Assembly (NCBI GenBank): GCA_026315105.1
Contig: CM048751.1
Span: 341,170,649-341,234,648, forward strand
DNA: 64,000 bases
Direction: 5' to 3'
From: Locusta migratoria
Lineage: Eukaryota > Arthropoda > Insecta > Orthoptera > Acrididae
How positions within the stretch are numbered: position 1 is the first letter of the stretch; every line of letters starts with the position of its first letter. A program made the position numbers and the translations under genes. The notes beneath the pieces were generated by a model. The model was not told the origin of the DNA and made no database searches. It saw only the letters and a program-made list of their open reading frames with translations. This document shows positions 52,259-61,744 of this stretch, piece by piece.

Positions 52259-52585
52259 CAATCTAATAAGAAAAACGAATATAAAATACAAAGAAAAAAA
52301 TAAATGCGAAATGTTTGGGTTGGAATGTAGTGTATATGGCTAAGACCAAAGTGACATCTATTTGGCACAGTAAACACGTTGGGCCGTTGTAGCAACAGGT
52401 TTGAAATTATGTGTAAAGTTTGTTGCAAGTCGCTAAGTGCTCTGATTCTCAAGTAGCGGATGAATTAACTCTCATTATTCACGCTTCCCATAATGACAGT
52501 TTATGACGTTATATCTCCTGAACCATATGTCGCTGGTGGTTTTACCCCTCATAGCGCTTGTTTCATTACTAAATATTTGTACCAA
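52259..52585. other. Short region with no recognised feature
   Basis: It lies between the LINE 3' end and the next SINE. Confidence 0.35.
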
Positions 52586-52594
52586 ATTCAGTTG

Positions 52595-52790
52595 TTCAAA
52601 TGTTCAAATGTTTGTAAAACTAGTGTACTTAACTGCTAGGTTATTATTCCGTAGCTTACAAACGTCTTAAAGTAAGTTAAACTAACCTAAGGACAACACA
52701 CACATCCATGCCCGAGGGAGGATTCAAACACCCTACGCGGGAGGCCAAGCGACCCGTAACGTGGCGCTCCAGACCACTCGGATACACCAC
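52595..52790 (-). mobile_element. tRNA-derived SINE, family B
   Basis: Minus-strand copy with head TGGTGTATCCGAGTGGTCTG, AGCGCCACG region, and a decayed B box GGTGTTTGAATCCTCCC. The TSD ATTCAGTTG (12 bp with one mismatch when extended) is at 52,586-52,594 and 52,791-52,799. Confidence 0.88.
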
Positions 52791-52986
52791 ATTCAGTTGA
52801 AACTGTTGCTTTAGTTTAGAACGAGATGTGGAATATTGTCGCATGATGTATGTTTTTGCCAATTTCATTGTTTATGATGTTAGTTTATTTGTTTTTTATT
52901 TACTGATTTATTTAACCTGCTAATATTAGGGCCTTAGACGCTCTCTTCCACCTAACCAGGCGTTGTACATATTTTACATTTCCATT

Positions 52987-54237
52987 ATTCATCATCATCA
53001 TCATCATCATTTATTGTACATAACAGGCCATTAAGACCCATGACAGAAAGCAAAAGAAATATTACAAAGATTAATTACTATATAAAGTTCACTGTCAAAA
53101 TCAGTCACACAGGAAGGAGTACTGTCTCAATCACAGTCGCAGGTATCTACTGCAGATGTTGAGCCACTTTCTTCTGTCCATCGCATCTTCAAGGGATGCT
53201 GTTGGTTCTACCTGCTGCAACGTTCTCATCACCCTATCTTTCCATCTAGTCCTTGGACGACCTCTTGGACGTCTTCCGATCAGCTGAGAGTTAAACGCTC
53301 GGTTAGTAATAGATTCTCCAGCTCTTATGACATGTCCCAACCACTGAATTCGTCGCCCTCTGATGTACCTACCAACGTCTAATTTTCCAAAACGTTGGTA
53401 CAGGTCCTCTTTTTGTCTCCTTTCCCATCTTCCATTTTCTATATTAAATGTAGGCCCATAGATCTTTCTGAGCACTTTCCTCTCGAATGCACAAATGCGC
53501 TCTTCCAGTGTTTGTGAGGTTGCCCATGTCTCGCAACCATATAACAGAACAGGTCTTACAACTGCCATGTATAGTTTGATCTTGCTGTTTTGTGAGACCA
53601 AGCGTGACTTGGATAAATTATTGTGCTCAGCATCATGGATGGCAGCCCCATCACTGAGCTCGGGCTCGGAAGGTTGATAACCTACCAGTCTTAAATTATG
53701 GGATCAAAGAAAAAGGCAAAAGAAAATACCGGACTGATCAAAATGTTGAAGACAAAGGATCAATAAAGGGAATGCTTGGTTTACGAATTGGAACTTGGAA
53801 TATTAGATCAATCATGACAGGAGGAATGAAGCAATTGGACACAGTACTAAGCAACTATAAGTGCCTCATATCAGCTATTCAGGAAACAAGAATTCCCCAA
53901 GGTATCATGAAGGTCGGAGAACATTACACATTATTTAACAGCAATGAGGAACGGCCAGATTGGACCTCTGGAGTGGGATTCGCTGTTCACAACAAGGTGT
54001 TCCCAGCGGTTAACAAATGGATCCCAATAAATGATCGCATGTGTGCGATAATTCTGAAGGCATCACCATACAAGATCTGCATTGTTAACTGCCATGCACC
54101 ATCTGAGGATACAGAAGATGAGATAAAGAATAACTTTTACGATGATTTAGAGAACATCATAGAAAGATTACCACGACATTCCATCCGTATAATCCTGGGG
54201 GATTTCAATGCACAAATTGGACAAGAAAAGGAATCTA
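52987..54237. mobile_element. LINE3 insertion with an inverted 5' segment (twin-primed)
   Basis: The 3' part (about 52,990-53,690) is minus-strand with an (ATC)n run at 52,986-53,010 as its tail. The 5' part (about 53,700-54,237) is in plus orientation and encodes EN. The outer end at 54,237 lies in mid-EN and the inner junction lies upstream of the EN start. That is the arrangement expected when a second internal primer copies the RNA toward its 5' end. The RT core between the two parts is missing. Confidence 0.75.
53131..53601 (-). CDS. LINE3 reverse transcriptase, C-terminal domain
   Basis: An open frame of 156 codons. It contains KLYMAVVRPVLLYGCETWAT, the region just after the RT core, then FERKVLRKIYGPTFNIENG and RRIQWLGHVIRAGESITNR, and an arginine-rich RRPRGRPRTRWKDRVM. 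The frame stays open upstream for several codons. This domain is common to RTE-type LINEs of insects. No catalytic motif is included. Confidence 0.8.
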   Translation of the reverse strand: MVSQNSKIKLYMAVVRPVLLYGCETWATSQTLEERICAFERKVLRKIYGPTFNIENGRWERRQKEDLYQRFGKLDVGRYIRGRRIQWLGHVIRAGESITNRAFNSQLIGRRPRGRPRTRWKDRVMRTLQQVEPTASLEDAMDRRKWLNICSRYLRL

Positions 54238-54269
54238 CAAAAATTAAAATTTTCAATCAGTATAAATAA
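53772..54269 (+). CDS. LINE3 endonuclease domain fragment
   Basis: A frame of 165 codons starting MLGLRIGTWNIRSIMTGGMK. AP-endonuclease-type motifs are IGTWNIRS (metal/backbone Asn), LISAIQETRIP (catalytic Glu), WTSGVGFAVHNKVFP, and IILGDFNAQIGQEKE (Asp and Asn). The last codons (from about 54,238) are host LINE2 sequence, which gives a false C terminus. The C-terminal His motif is absent. EN would nick genomic DNA to start reverse transcription; this copy is incomplete. Confidence 0.82.
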   Translation: MLGLRIGTWNIRSIMTGGMKQLDTVLSNYKCLISAIQETRIPQGIMKVGEHYTLFNSNEERPDWTSGVGFAVHNKVFPAVNKWIPINDRMCAIILKASPYKICIVNCHAPSEDTEDEIKNNFYDDLENIIERLPRHSIRIILGDFNAQIGQEKESTKIKIFNQYK

Positions 54270-54696
54270 CAAAACAACATATGCACAGTTTATATTCGTA
54301 TTTGATAAATAGCAAACATGTCAAGTATTACAATACGGAAAGGTTTTAGTTATGGCCGCTAGAAGCAATGGCATGGAGGAAACGGTGGAAAAGGGAGGGA
54401 AAAGTGAGTGTGATAATACTCACATAATGAGATATAACGGAAGAACAGGTTATGGTGAAAGAAAGAGGAGGTAGAGAAATAATGGAGAAAAGAGCATTGG
54501 TTTTACTATCACAAAGATAGAGAACGTTGACTGTGTACTCGAGTTTCGTCGAGAGGGTGATATAAGGAAGTGTTTCAACCTTTTCTTAAACGTTCGCAGA
54601 ATCGTGCGAAGAGAGCAGGGCAGCTTGTCCCAGAGGCGAGCGAAGGAGTTTGCAAATGTTTTATGGACGGTCACAGCTAGGGTACTAGATAAGTGA

Positions 54697-54887
54697 AAAT
54701 TCAAATGTTTGTTAAGCTTATGGAACTATGGGGTCATCAGTCCCTAAACTTGCAAACTACTTATCAACTACCTTATACTAAAGACGGCACAAATATCCAT
54801 GCCCGATGGGGGATTCGAACCCCCGACCGTAGTGGCCATGCAGACCGTGACTGGAGCGCCTCAGTCTCCTCGGCCACCGCGGCCGGC
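54697..54887 (-). mobile_element. tRNA-derived SINE, family A
   Basis: Full head, B box, body and tail on the minus strand. The TSD CTAGATAAGTGA (12 bp) is at 54,685-54,696 and 54,888-54,899, inside LINE2 sequence. Confidence 0.93.
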
Positions 54888-55085
54888 CTAGATAAGTGAG
54901 ATATTGTGTTAATATTATGATGGCAAGAAAGATGTTCAAATTCTGAGGCGAGGTACTGTGGCGCTTGCTCACTGAGTAGTCGATGGAGAAGGTACAGAGT
55001 GGGTAGCCCGTAGTTTGTCCGGCCTTAGCCACCATAACTGGATGCATGGAGCACTAATATGGTCATATCGATGAATGTTGCATAT

Positions 55086-56988
55086 ACATGGTGTCTCACC
55101 TAAGAGTCGTCAGGCGCATTTTCTCTGGTGTTTGAGCAGATATTTGCAATTTCTTTTTTGCAATGTGTATTTGGACTCAGGACAAACAAATTCTGATCAT
55201 GACGTCATTCCTTGCTACGCACGGTGTAGATGTGAAGCGTCGGTTTGTTTTCCGTCACGAACAAAAAGATTTTTAAAGCGAAATTTTTTGTGCTCAGTCG
55301 ATAGAGCAGTCCCCAATTACACTGATATTCGGTTTATCGAAATATATTAACAAAGATAGTAAAATATAACAATTAACCAGTAGGTCGGAAGCGGCTGTGT
55401 AGCACTTCCATAAGGCAGTAGCAGACGGCGCGAGGCGTGGCGGGACACACAGCAGGGTAACTCGGGTAAGGAAGACGATGCGAACACGTGTTTACGGATA
55501 CGACAAGTGCTGTACGACAGTGTAACTGGCAGTGGACGCATTCTGTTTTGTTCGGCTACGCCGCACTGCGCAATACATGTACATACCTTCAGAAGTAAAA
55601 GACATGATTTCGGTAATGGCTAAGTGCTGCTAGCGTTAACTTGTACAAGAACCATGTTTAATTGTAGTTACCGTAATATACAGTAGATTTCTGACGAGTT
55701 TCCGTACTACGAATTGTAGGGAAGTGTAATGGAGTCGCCAAGGAGGCAGCTCGGATGTGTGCTGCTTTGCTTTGATAGCGACTAAGTAATGCACTAACTG
55801 TTCATTTGCTTAGGAATTTCTTCATAAATAAACAGTATAATAAGTGCAGTAACTAAGCTAAATTAAAATCAATTTGTTTCTTCAGTTTCTCCCAGTGTAT
55901 TTGATAATCAAAATATTCACGGATGTACTGACGGTCTACAGTGTCTATAGGGGCCGAGGGTATTTAAATCGCCCGCTACCGGGATAGAACCCAGTTCCCT
56001 TCGAGCAGCCGTAGCGTGCGGATTTCCGTGCCGGCGCGTTTCCAGGAGCTCAGTCCGTCAGTTCACCTGATGATGGCGACATGTATGATCTCCGAAGCCG
56101 CGGTGGAGTAGCTGAGCGGTCTAAAGCGTCTCGCTGGGGAGCGCGCGGTTGCTCGCCGTGGAGGTTCGAGTCCTCCCTGGGGCATGGGTGTGTGTGTTGT
56201 CCTTAGGTTAGTTTACCTAGGTTTAAGTAGTTTGTAAGCTACGGACTGATGACCACGCAGTTTGGTCCGATAGATTTACAAACATTTGAACATTTTTGAT
56301 CTCCGAAATATTGTGCCCGTTGGACACTATAGACCGGCAGTACACCCGTGGATATTTTGATTAAAATAAATTTGTCTACTTTGTTCTGTGTTTTATTAAT
56401 CTCAGACCTTTGTAAAATTCGATAGATGTTGTATTGTTAGGTATACAGAAGCTGAAACGCGAGGCCGTTGCGTGAAATCGTCTTGCAAATGATAGTGCTG
56501 CATTACTGCTGTGGCTACTAGCAAAGCTCTCAGCTGGTGTCCATCGCATATGATACCCACGACAGACACCGACCTGTTGGTCACATGTGCTCGCTCGCCC
56601 GACGTGCCCCATATCATGTGCGCCGCTTCGCCGTGCAGCGTCCGTTATTTCCTGATGGAATCGCTACACAGCCCATCCGGATTACTGGTTAATTGTCGTG
56701 TTTTGCTGTCACTGTTAATATATTTCTACGAACCGGATATGACACTAGATTAATTTGGGACTGCTCTATCGACAGAGCTAAAAAAAATTTCGCTTAAAAG
56801 ATATTTTTGTTCGTGACGGGAATCAAACCGACGCTTTACATCTACACCGGGCGTCACAGGAATGGCGTTATGATCAGAAATTGTCTGGGCTCAGTCCAAC
56901 TATACATTGCAAAAACGGAATTGCATATATCTGCTCAAACACCAAAGAAAATGCACCTGACGACTCGTAGGGGAGACACCCTGTATAC
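55086..56988. mobile_element. Large foldback element, ~240-bp arms and 1.4-kb interior
   Basis: The left end CATGGTGTCTCACCTAAGAG is complementary to the right end, which reads TACAGGGTGTCTCCCCTACG on the minus strand. The arms continue with AGTCGTCAGG-GCATTTTCT, TTTGAGCAGATAT and GTCGATAGAGCAGTCC. The left arm ends near 55,335 and the right arm begins near 56,745. LINE2 sequence resumes on both sides around a TATA(C) duplication. The interior holds no transposase frame and includes a SINE at 56,097-56,296. Confidence 0.8.
56097..56296 (+). mobile_element. tRNA-derived SINE, family B (intact, ~200 bp)
   Basis: Head GCCGCGGTGGAGTAGCTGAG, GCGGTCTAAAGCGTCTCGC, long variable-arm-like GCGCGCGGTTGCTCGCCG, B box GGAGGTTCGAGTCCTCCC, body TAGTTTGTAAGCTACGGAC. 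The exact TSD TGATCTCCGAA is at 56,086-56,096 and 56,297-56,307. This is the best-preserved family B copy. Confidence 0.94.
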
Positions 56989-57085
56989 CGTAAACACGCA
57001 TTCATTGTTTAACCATCTTGTATTTTCACTACTTGTACCTTGCTGAATCATATCACTATAATGAAGAGTTGGTAGAACGAGTGTT

Positions 57086-57671
57086 ATATCTACTGTTGTG
57101 TGTGTCGTAGATGATTCTTACCCACTACAGCGATAGTTGCTTGATAATAAGAACCAAGCTAAGTTGAAGCCGATCCAGTCGTTTAGGAAGAAATGTGAAA
57201 CATACACACGTATATACATATTTGTAATACGTGTAAATATTTACCTCAAATAGAGTGTTTAGCGCAGAATCAGTATACCATATCAGAAGACGCTTAAAAA
57301 CGTATCTATGGATGTCTCTTTCAACCCTGTATGATAAATATGTATTGAGAAAATGAGTGTTTACTTGTGAAATAACGTGTGAACGACAGTTTGCTCCACT
57401 GGACTACTGGCGTAAGTCGAAGTGTCGCCAAACTGACAGTTACGGCGGCCTGCGCATCATCCACGGGATCTCCACTAGAGAGCCATATCCTCGCTCTCCA
57501 CAACACCCTCACCCACTTCTAACACCACACGTCACGCCCTGTGATCAAAGACGCTTAATAAAAGGACTGCCGCAAAACTGACCTTGTTTCTTTGCGCGTC
57601 TTCTTTCATCATCAACACTGCGACGGATGTCTCCAAAATTACAGAGTCAGAGTACTGAGTCAGACTCATTA
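57086..57671. other. Region without a recognised feature
   Basis: It lies between LINE2 and the next mariner. Short frames only. Confidence 0.4.
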
Positions 57672-58523
57672 CACGAGGGGAAGTTGGAAAATAAGTTTCC
57701 CCTGTCGACTGTGGACACTTGTATATGAAAGGAAAAACAATGAAATGAGACATTAAAGAAAGACACATCTTTATTTTTCTACATATTTCCAACTGTATTG
57801 AGACATTTGTCAAACCGCTATTATTAGCTTCAAAAAGCCGTCTAGGAGAAAATCAGGTTCTTGCATACGGAAGAAGCGTTGAAAGGCTGTGGAGTGGAAA
57901 CATCCGTCATCAACTGTCCGAAAGAAGTTCAAAAGCACTCCGTCCGCAGGTAAAGTGCTACTCACCGTTTTTTGGCACGCCCAAGAAGTTTTGATGCTGC
58001 ACTTTTTGGAGGATGTAACCATCAATGCTGCGCGGCACTGTGCCACTCCGTCGAAATTGAAAGAGCTGATTCGGAAAAAGCGGTCTGGCCTTCTCAGATC
58101 TGGCGTTCTGCTGTTGGATGACAATGCGAGACCACACTCTGCGACAGAAACGCAAAATTATATTTCAACTCTTGGTTGGGAGCACCTACTCCATCCGCCA
58201 TACAGTCCTGAACTCGCACCAAGTCATATCCATCTGTTTCCAGCTTTGAAGAAGACTCTGGGCGGAAGGCGCTTTAGAAGCAATGCTGACGTCAAACAAA
58301 CCGTTCAACGCTTCTTCCGTATTCAACGACCTGATTTTTTTTCCTGGAAGGCTTTTTGATGCTCATAAAGCAGTATGACAAATGTCTGAAAGTACTTGGA
58401 AATTATGGAGAAAAAGAAAGATATGTTTTATCTTTAATATCTCATTCGATTTTTTCCCTTTGATACGCAACTTTGACCACAGTCGACAGGGGAAACTTAT
58501 TTTCCAACTCCCCCTCGATATCT
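57672..58523. mobile_element. Mariner (M2) with inverted duplication of its 3' end
   Basis: The first 215 bp (57,672-57,888) are the mariner 3' end on the minus strand, encoding FFRMQEPDFLLDGFLKLII. The rest (57,889-58,523) is plus-strand C-terminal transposase plus the same 3' end (FFRIQRPDFFSWKAF). Both termini carry GTTGGAAAATAAGTTTCCCC and TGTCGACTGTGG in inverse. The 5' end and N-terminal transposase are lost. Confidence 0.85.
57889..58359 (+). pseudogene. Mariner M2 transposase, C-terminal part
   Basis: A frame of 156 codons without stops: WKHPSSTVRKKFKSTPSAGK, VLLTVFWHAQEVLMLHFLED, LLLDDNARPHSATETQN (second catalytic Asp present), then HPPYSPELAPSHIHLFPALK. The third Asp of the DD34D triad, normally in a CDxHLF context, is replaced (SHIHLF). 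Together with the missing N terminus this makes it inactive. Confidence 0.85.
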
Positions 58524-58598
58524 CTCAGTTCTGAACACAAGACATAAGTCTAGGCAATTTAATCTGGTGTTCATGTTGTGCTAAGTGCTGATATGAAG

Positions 58599-58725
58599 GA
58601 AGGAAGATTAGGGTTTAACTTCCAGTCGGCAGCGTGGAGAAATTTAGGGAAATTGGGAAATCCGTATGGCTGAAGGTTGATTTGAACCGAATGTGAGTCC
58701 AGTGTGCACCACCTAGCTCGGTATA
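58599..58725 (-). mobile_element. tRNA-derived SINE, family C (internally deleted)
   Basis: Minus strand: head GAGCTAGGTGGTGCACACTG, ACTCACATTCGGTTCAAATC, then ACGGATTTCCC and TTTCCCTAAATTTCTCC, ending AAACCCTAATCTTCCTTCC. It is shorter than the 12.46-kb copy because part of the body is missing. Confidence 0.7.
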
Positions 58726-59035
58726 ACACCAAAGGTGGAGTAAAAATGTGGAGTGAGCCCATGATACGAGGAATGCTTTTAGTACTCGCAGTTTATTTTT
58801 ATCAAACAGAGGACGTCCTTTTCAAAGTCGAAAAGAACGGCGCGTCCATGGAGCAGTTTCTATTCATAAATGTATATTTTTCGGTTTCCTTCAAGTTCGA
58901 GGATTAAAAGCCTGAAATCTATACATGTTATACGCTGTGTGTGTATATTGCATGCTCCTACTTAACAAGTGGAATGTGTCAACCAAATTTGCTATTCATA
59001 TTTTCTCAGATGCCTGATAAGCAGTTCATTTATTA

Positions 59036-59130
59036 CGAAAGGCGTTCATATGCAATAGTACGAAACGACACTGGTTATAACTGATGTCTTTACTCAAAAG
59101 TGATCACCAATGACATGTTGACCACAGCTG
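59036..59130 (-). mobile_element. Mariner M3 3'-end fragment
   Basis: GCGTTCATATGCAATAGTAC and GAAACGACACTGG, then TGATGTCTTTACTCAAAAGT and GATCACC match 8180-8255 of the M3 relic. Only the terminus remains. Confidence 0.7.
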
Positions 59131-59155
59131 GTTAATTTATTAGCGCAAAACTACC

Positions 59156-59227
59156 GGTTTCGGTTAATATACCGTTCTCAAGCGCCAGAGGAGTTTACCG
59201 CTTGAGAATGGTACATTAACCGAAACC
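59156..59227. repeat. Inverted repeat with 29-nt arms
   Basis: GGTTTCGGTTAATATACCG and TTCTCAAGCG at 59,156-59,184 pair with 59,199-59,227 with few mismatches; the loop is 14 nt. The CCGGTTTCGG motif also occurs at 60,340. Confidence 0.7.
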
Positions 59228-59573
59228 TTCCAGATATAGTAGCTAGTGACCCAAACCCTCGACCCCTTTGTCGAGCTGATCGAAAACTACGGGTCCTAAG
59301 ATGTGGTTAGTATTAATACTACCAATATTGGGGTCTACTTTCAAAATTTGCAACACTTACTCTAGAACTGGTTGAAATGTGCTGATGATCGAGGGAAAAG
59401 AAACAATGTCAACAATAAAACTATGGTGGTTCATATATGTTTTATTAACGCACTCCATTTTCTCGCAAAACCTTCTTCTGTGATTACCATATCTAATTTT
59501 TACTATGTGGAATGTGAATAGCAGACTAATCTTCCAGTTTTTAATTTGAAACTATGCTGGTGCTGTATAATGG
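59228..59573. other. Short region with no recognised feature
   Basis: No motif was identified. Confidence 0.35.
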
Positions 59574-59584
59574 GAACTTTAGCA

Positions 59585-59812
59585 AAAAAAAAAAAAATTC
59601 GTTATTTGGGTAGCAAGATAATTTCAAAATGTTCAAATGTTTGTAAAGCTTATGGGACTTAACTAGGGGGTCATCAGTCCCTAAACTTACAAACTACCTA
59701 TGAACTACTTACAAACTAGGACGGCACAAATATCCATGCCCGAACCCCCGACCGTAGTGGCCGTGCAGACTGTGACTGAAGCGCCTCAGTCCCCTCGGCC
59801 ACCGCGGCCGGC
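59585..59812 (-). mobile_element. tRNA-derived SINE, family A, with an extra RTE-like LINE scrap
   Basis: The SINE proper is about 59,625-59,812 (minus). It has a small deletion of the B-box region (CATGCCCGAACCCCCGACC on the plus strand). Between its tail and the left TSD are a poly(A) and GTTATTTGGGTAGCAAGATA, which matches the RTE-like LINE near 26,188. The TSD GAACTTTAGCA is at 59,574-59,584 and 59,813-59,823, enclosing both parts. Confidence 0.82.
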
Positions 59813-59823
59813 GAACTTTAGCA

Positions 59824-61219
59824 GTGACGAACATATTCTTTAGCACGCTAAATAAGTGGTTCATTATGTTTTGTTCTGTAAGAAGTGGCATTAAGTGTAT
59901 TTCCAGGAAGCGTGATAACACGGCTATTGATCACGATGTATATATAAGTGACCTGGAAGTTCTCTTCGTAGCTGTCTAGATTATTCAAAGACGACCCATT
60001 CGCGTACCTGGTGGCTCACGTCGCTATGAAAAGAACTTGGAATGCAGGTATTATCGGAGTTAGTTAGCGACTGGGGTGAAGTTCTCTACTTGTTCACGGA
60101 GAAAGTTTTTGTTTGGACATCAATAATTTGACTGATTAGATGCGGCGCGCCAACCCCTTTATCTCAGAGCAGTTCTTGCACCCACGGTCCTTAATTATTT
60201 GCTGGATGTATTCCAGTCTGTTTATTTACATTTAGATGTTCCGCAGCACACAATTGATGAGCAAGTATTCATGGTCATGGAGATAAATTAATTAAACAAT
60301 CGAAGATCGCAATATTTTATTTTTAAAATGACCGGTTTCGGCAAAAATCTTTTGCCATCTTAAGATATAATCCACTGTAAATAAATACAGAAGTTACTGC
60401 GTTACATACAGATGACAGAACTACTTATTATTGTTTACAAATGAAGAATAAGAAGCGGTAGCAATAATCATTTGGCTGATGCTGGTGGTCTTGAGCAGAG
60501 TCGTTCAGTTACGGTGAATAAACTGCTGCTGATGGTTGAGCTATCTTGGGTTAAAAAGCTAAATATTGCGCGCACCTAGCTGCATAACGTCAGCGCCAGC
60601 CAATGGGAAATGAGAGTTATAATAAGTTAAAATTAACGAATAAGATTAAAATAAATATCTATAATCATTTTTACATTAATAATTTAAAAATCAATGTTGT
60701 AAAATATTACAAACAGTGCTCAAAACAATTAAAAATCATTTAAATCAAGCGCCGATGTAATCGCCGTCAGCTGTTGTCGGTTGAATGATGCGTTTCCATG
60801 GTAACATGGATTCTTACAGCCAGAGATGTATTTAGGTAGACATACGTTGTCATGTCGACTCCATTCGATTATTGATGTCCACAAGGAACACAACAGACAT
60901 TATTTGCTTCGTCATCTGCTGCCGTTGGTTGGTATCGCCAGGGATGTCATTTCCACAAAGACATTAGTGTATGATCATTTTATTGGCGTCGGTTGGCGCC
61001 GTCGCGACGTGGACGCCGTTTCCATGGAGACGTTGGTAGTAGTCGCTGTAGGTTGCTATGACGATTGCTTTAAGTTATCGATATTCACAGAAATCGTAGA
61101 GGCAGCACAGCATATTACATTGGCGTAGCTATGATATCTTTAGCAACAGAGTCGTAAAAATAGTGTCAAAATATTAATATGTGGGATGATAAAAACTGCG
61201 AAATTTTCATATCTATGGC
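59824..61219. other. 1.4-kb region without a supported gene
   Basis: It contains an ACCGGTTTCGGCAAAAATC block near 60,338 that resembles ends of other repeats. A 100-codon plus-strand frame (60,826-61,128) has no family motif and an atypical composition, and is not called a gene. Confidence 0.4.

Positions 61220-61293
<74 letters not shown>
61220..61293. repeat. (TA)n microsatellite, ~36 units
   Basis: A perfect TA dinucleotide repeat. Confidence 0.95.
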
Positions 61294-61296
<3 letters not shown>

Positions 61297-61399
61297 GTGA
61301 GTGCTGTGTGTATGTGTGTAAATGCATTATATTAATTAGCACACAAAGGACCAGTAATCAGTACTATGATAGTGAATTAGCATTGAAAGCAGCCATCCT

Positions 61400-61725
61400 T
61401 TAGATAAAATCTTCAAAAAGTTCGAAAAAAGATTTCTCACGAAAATCCAACTGTTCGTTTAGGAGTGTCAAAGAATTATTTTTATAGTAAGTAAATATTT
61501 CTAATTCTTCCAAGATGTTCAACACCAAACCTTTAGGAGCAGTGTGAAGAACCTTCAGACACTGTGTATTGTCACCTTCAGGATGCTTATCTTTTATGAG
61601 GTGTTGTCCAAAAATTGATCTCTTTCGTGAAGCACCTAAAATGTGTTCTTTGAAACTCATATGAACCCTATGCAAACAAATAAACAAAATCAACAATTTA
61701 ACATATAAATTAGCTGAATTTTTAA
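61400..61725 (-). pseudogene. C-terminal tail of a Penelope-like element
   Basis: A minus-strand frame at 61,400-61,696 (98 codons). It holds VHMSFKEHILGASRKRSIFG, QHLIKDKHPEG, LKVLHTAPKGLVLNILEELE and LLNEQLDF. This order (RFKEH, FAxHL, H-x-x-x-KG, LExFEIY, LLN-) resembles the end of GIY-YIG-containing Penelope-like proteins. The catalytic GIY and YIG strands and the RT are absent. The assignment is by motif style only. Confidence 0.5.
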
Positions 61726-61744
61726 AATATTTCCTGGGGTTCCT

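Larger units (their letters stand above)
52884..57085 (-). mobile_element. Second copy of LINE2, with three nested insertions
   Basis: The 3' UTR (52,890-52,985) matches 19,870-19,965, and further pieces at 54,240-54,690, 54,888-55,085 and 56,989-57,085 match 20,640-21,560 in order. Minus-strand frames at 54,450-54,704 (FHLSSTLAVTVHKTFANSFA, LWDKLPCSLRTILRTFKK) are its C-terminal domain. Insertions: a twin-primed LINE (about 52,987-54,237), a SINE (54,697-54,887) and a foldback element (55,086-56,988). Confidence 0.8.

Noticed and set aside
52986..53010. (ATC)n run as an independent microsatellite
   Set aside because: It sits exactly at the 3' end of the LINE3 insertion and is better read as that element's tail.
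57889..58359. A domesticated host gene derived from mariner (SETMAR-like)
   Set aside because: It lacks the N-terminal domain and a fused partner, sits between its own inverted termini, and has lost the third catalytic residue.
60826..61128. 100-codon frame as a novel small protein
   Set aside because: No signal peptide, domain or repeat-supported conservation is visible; similar lengths occur by chance in this window.
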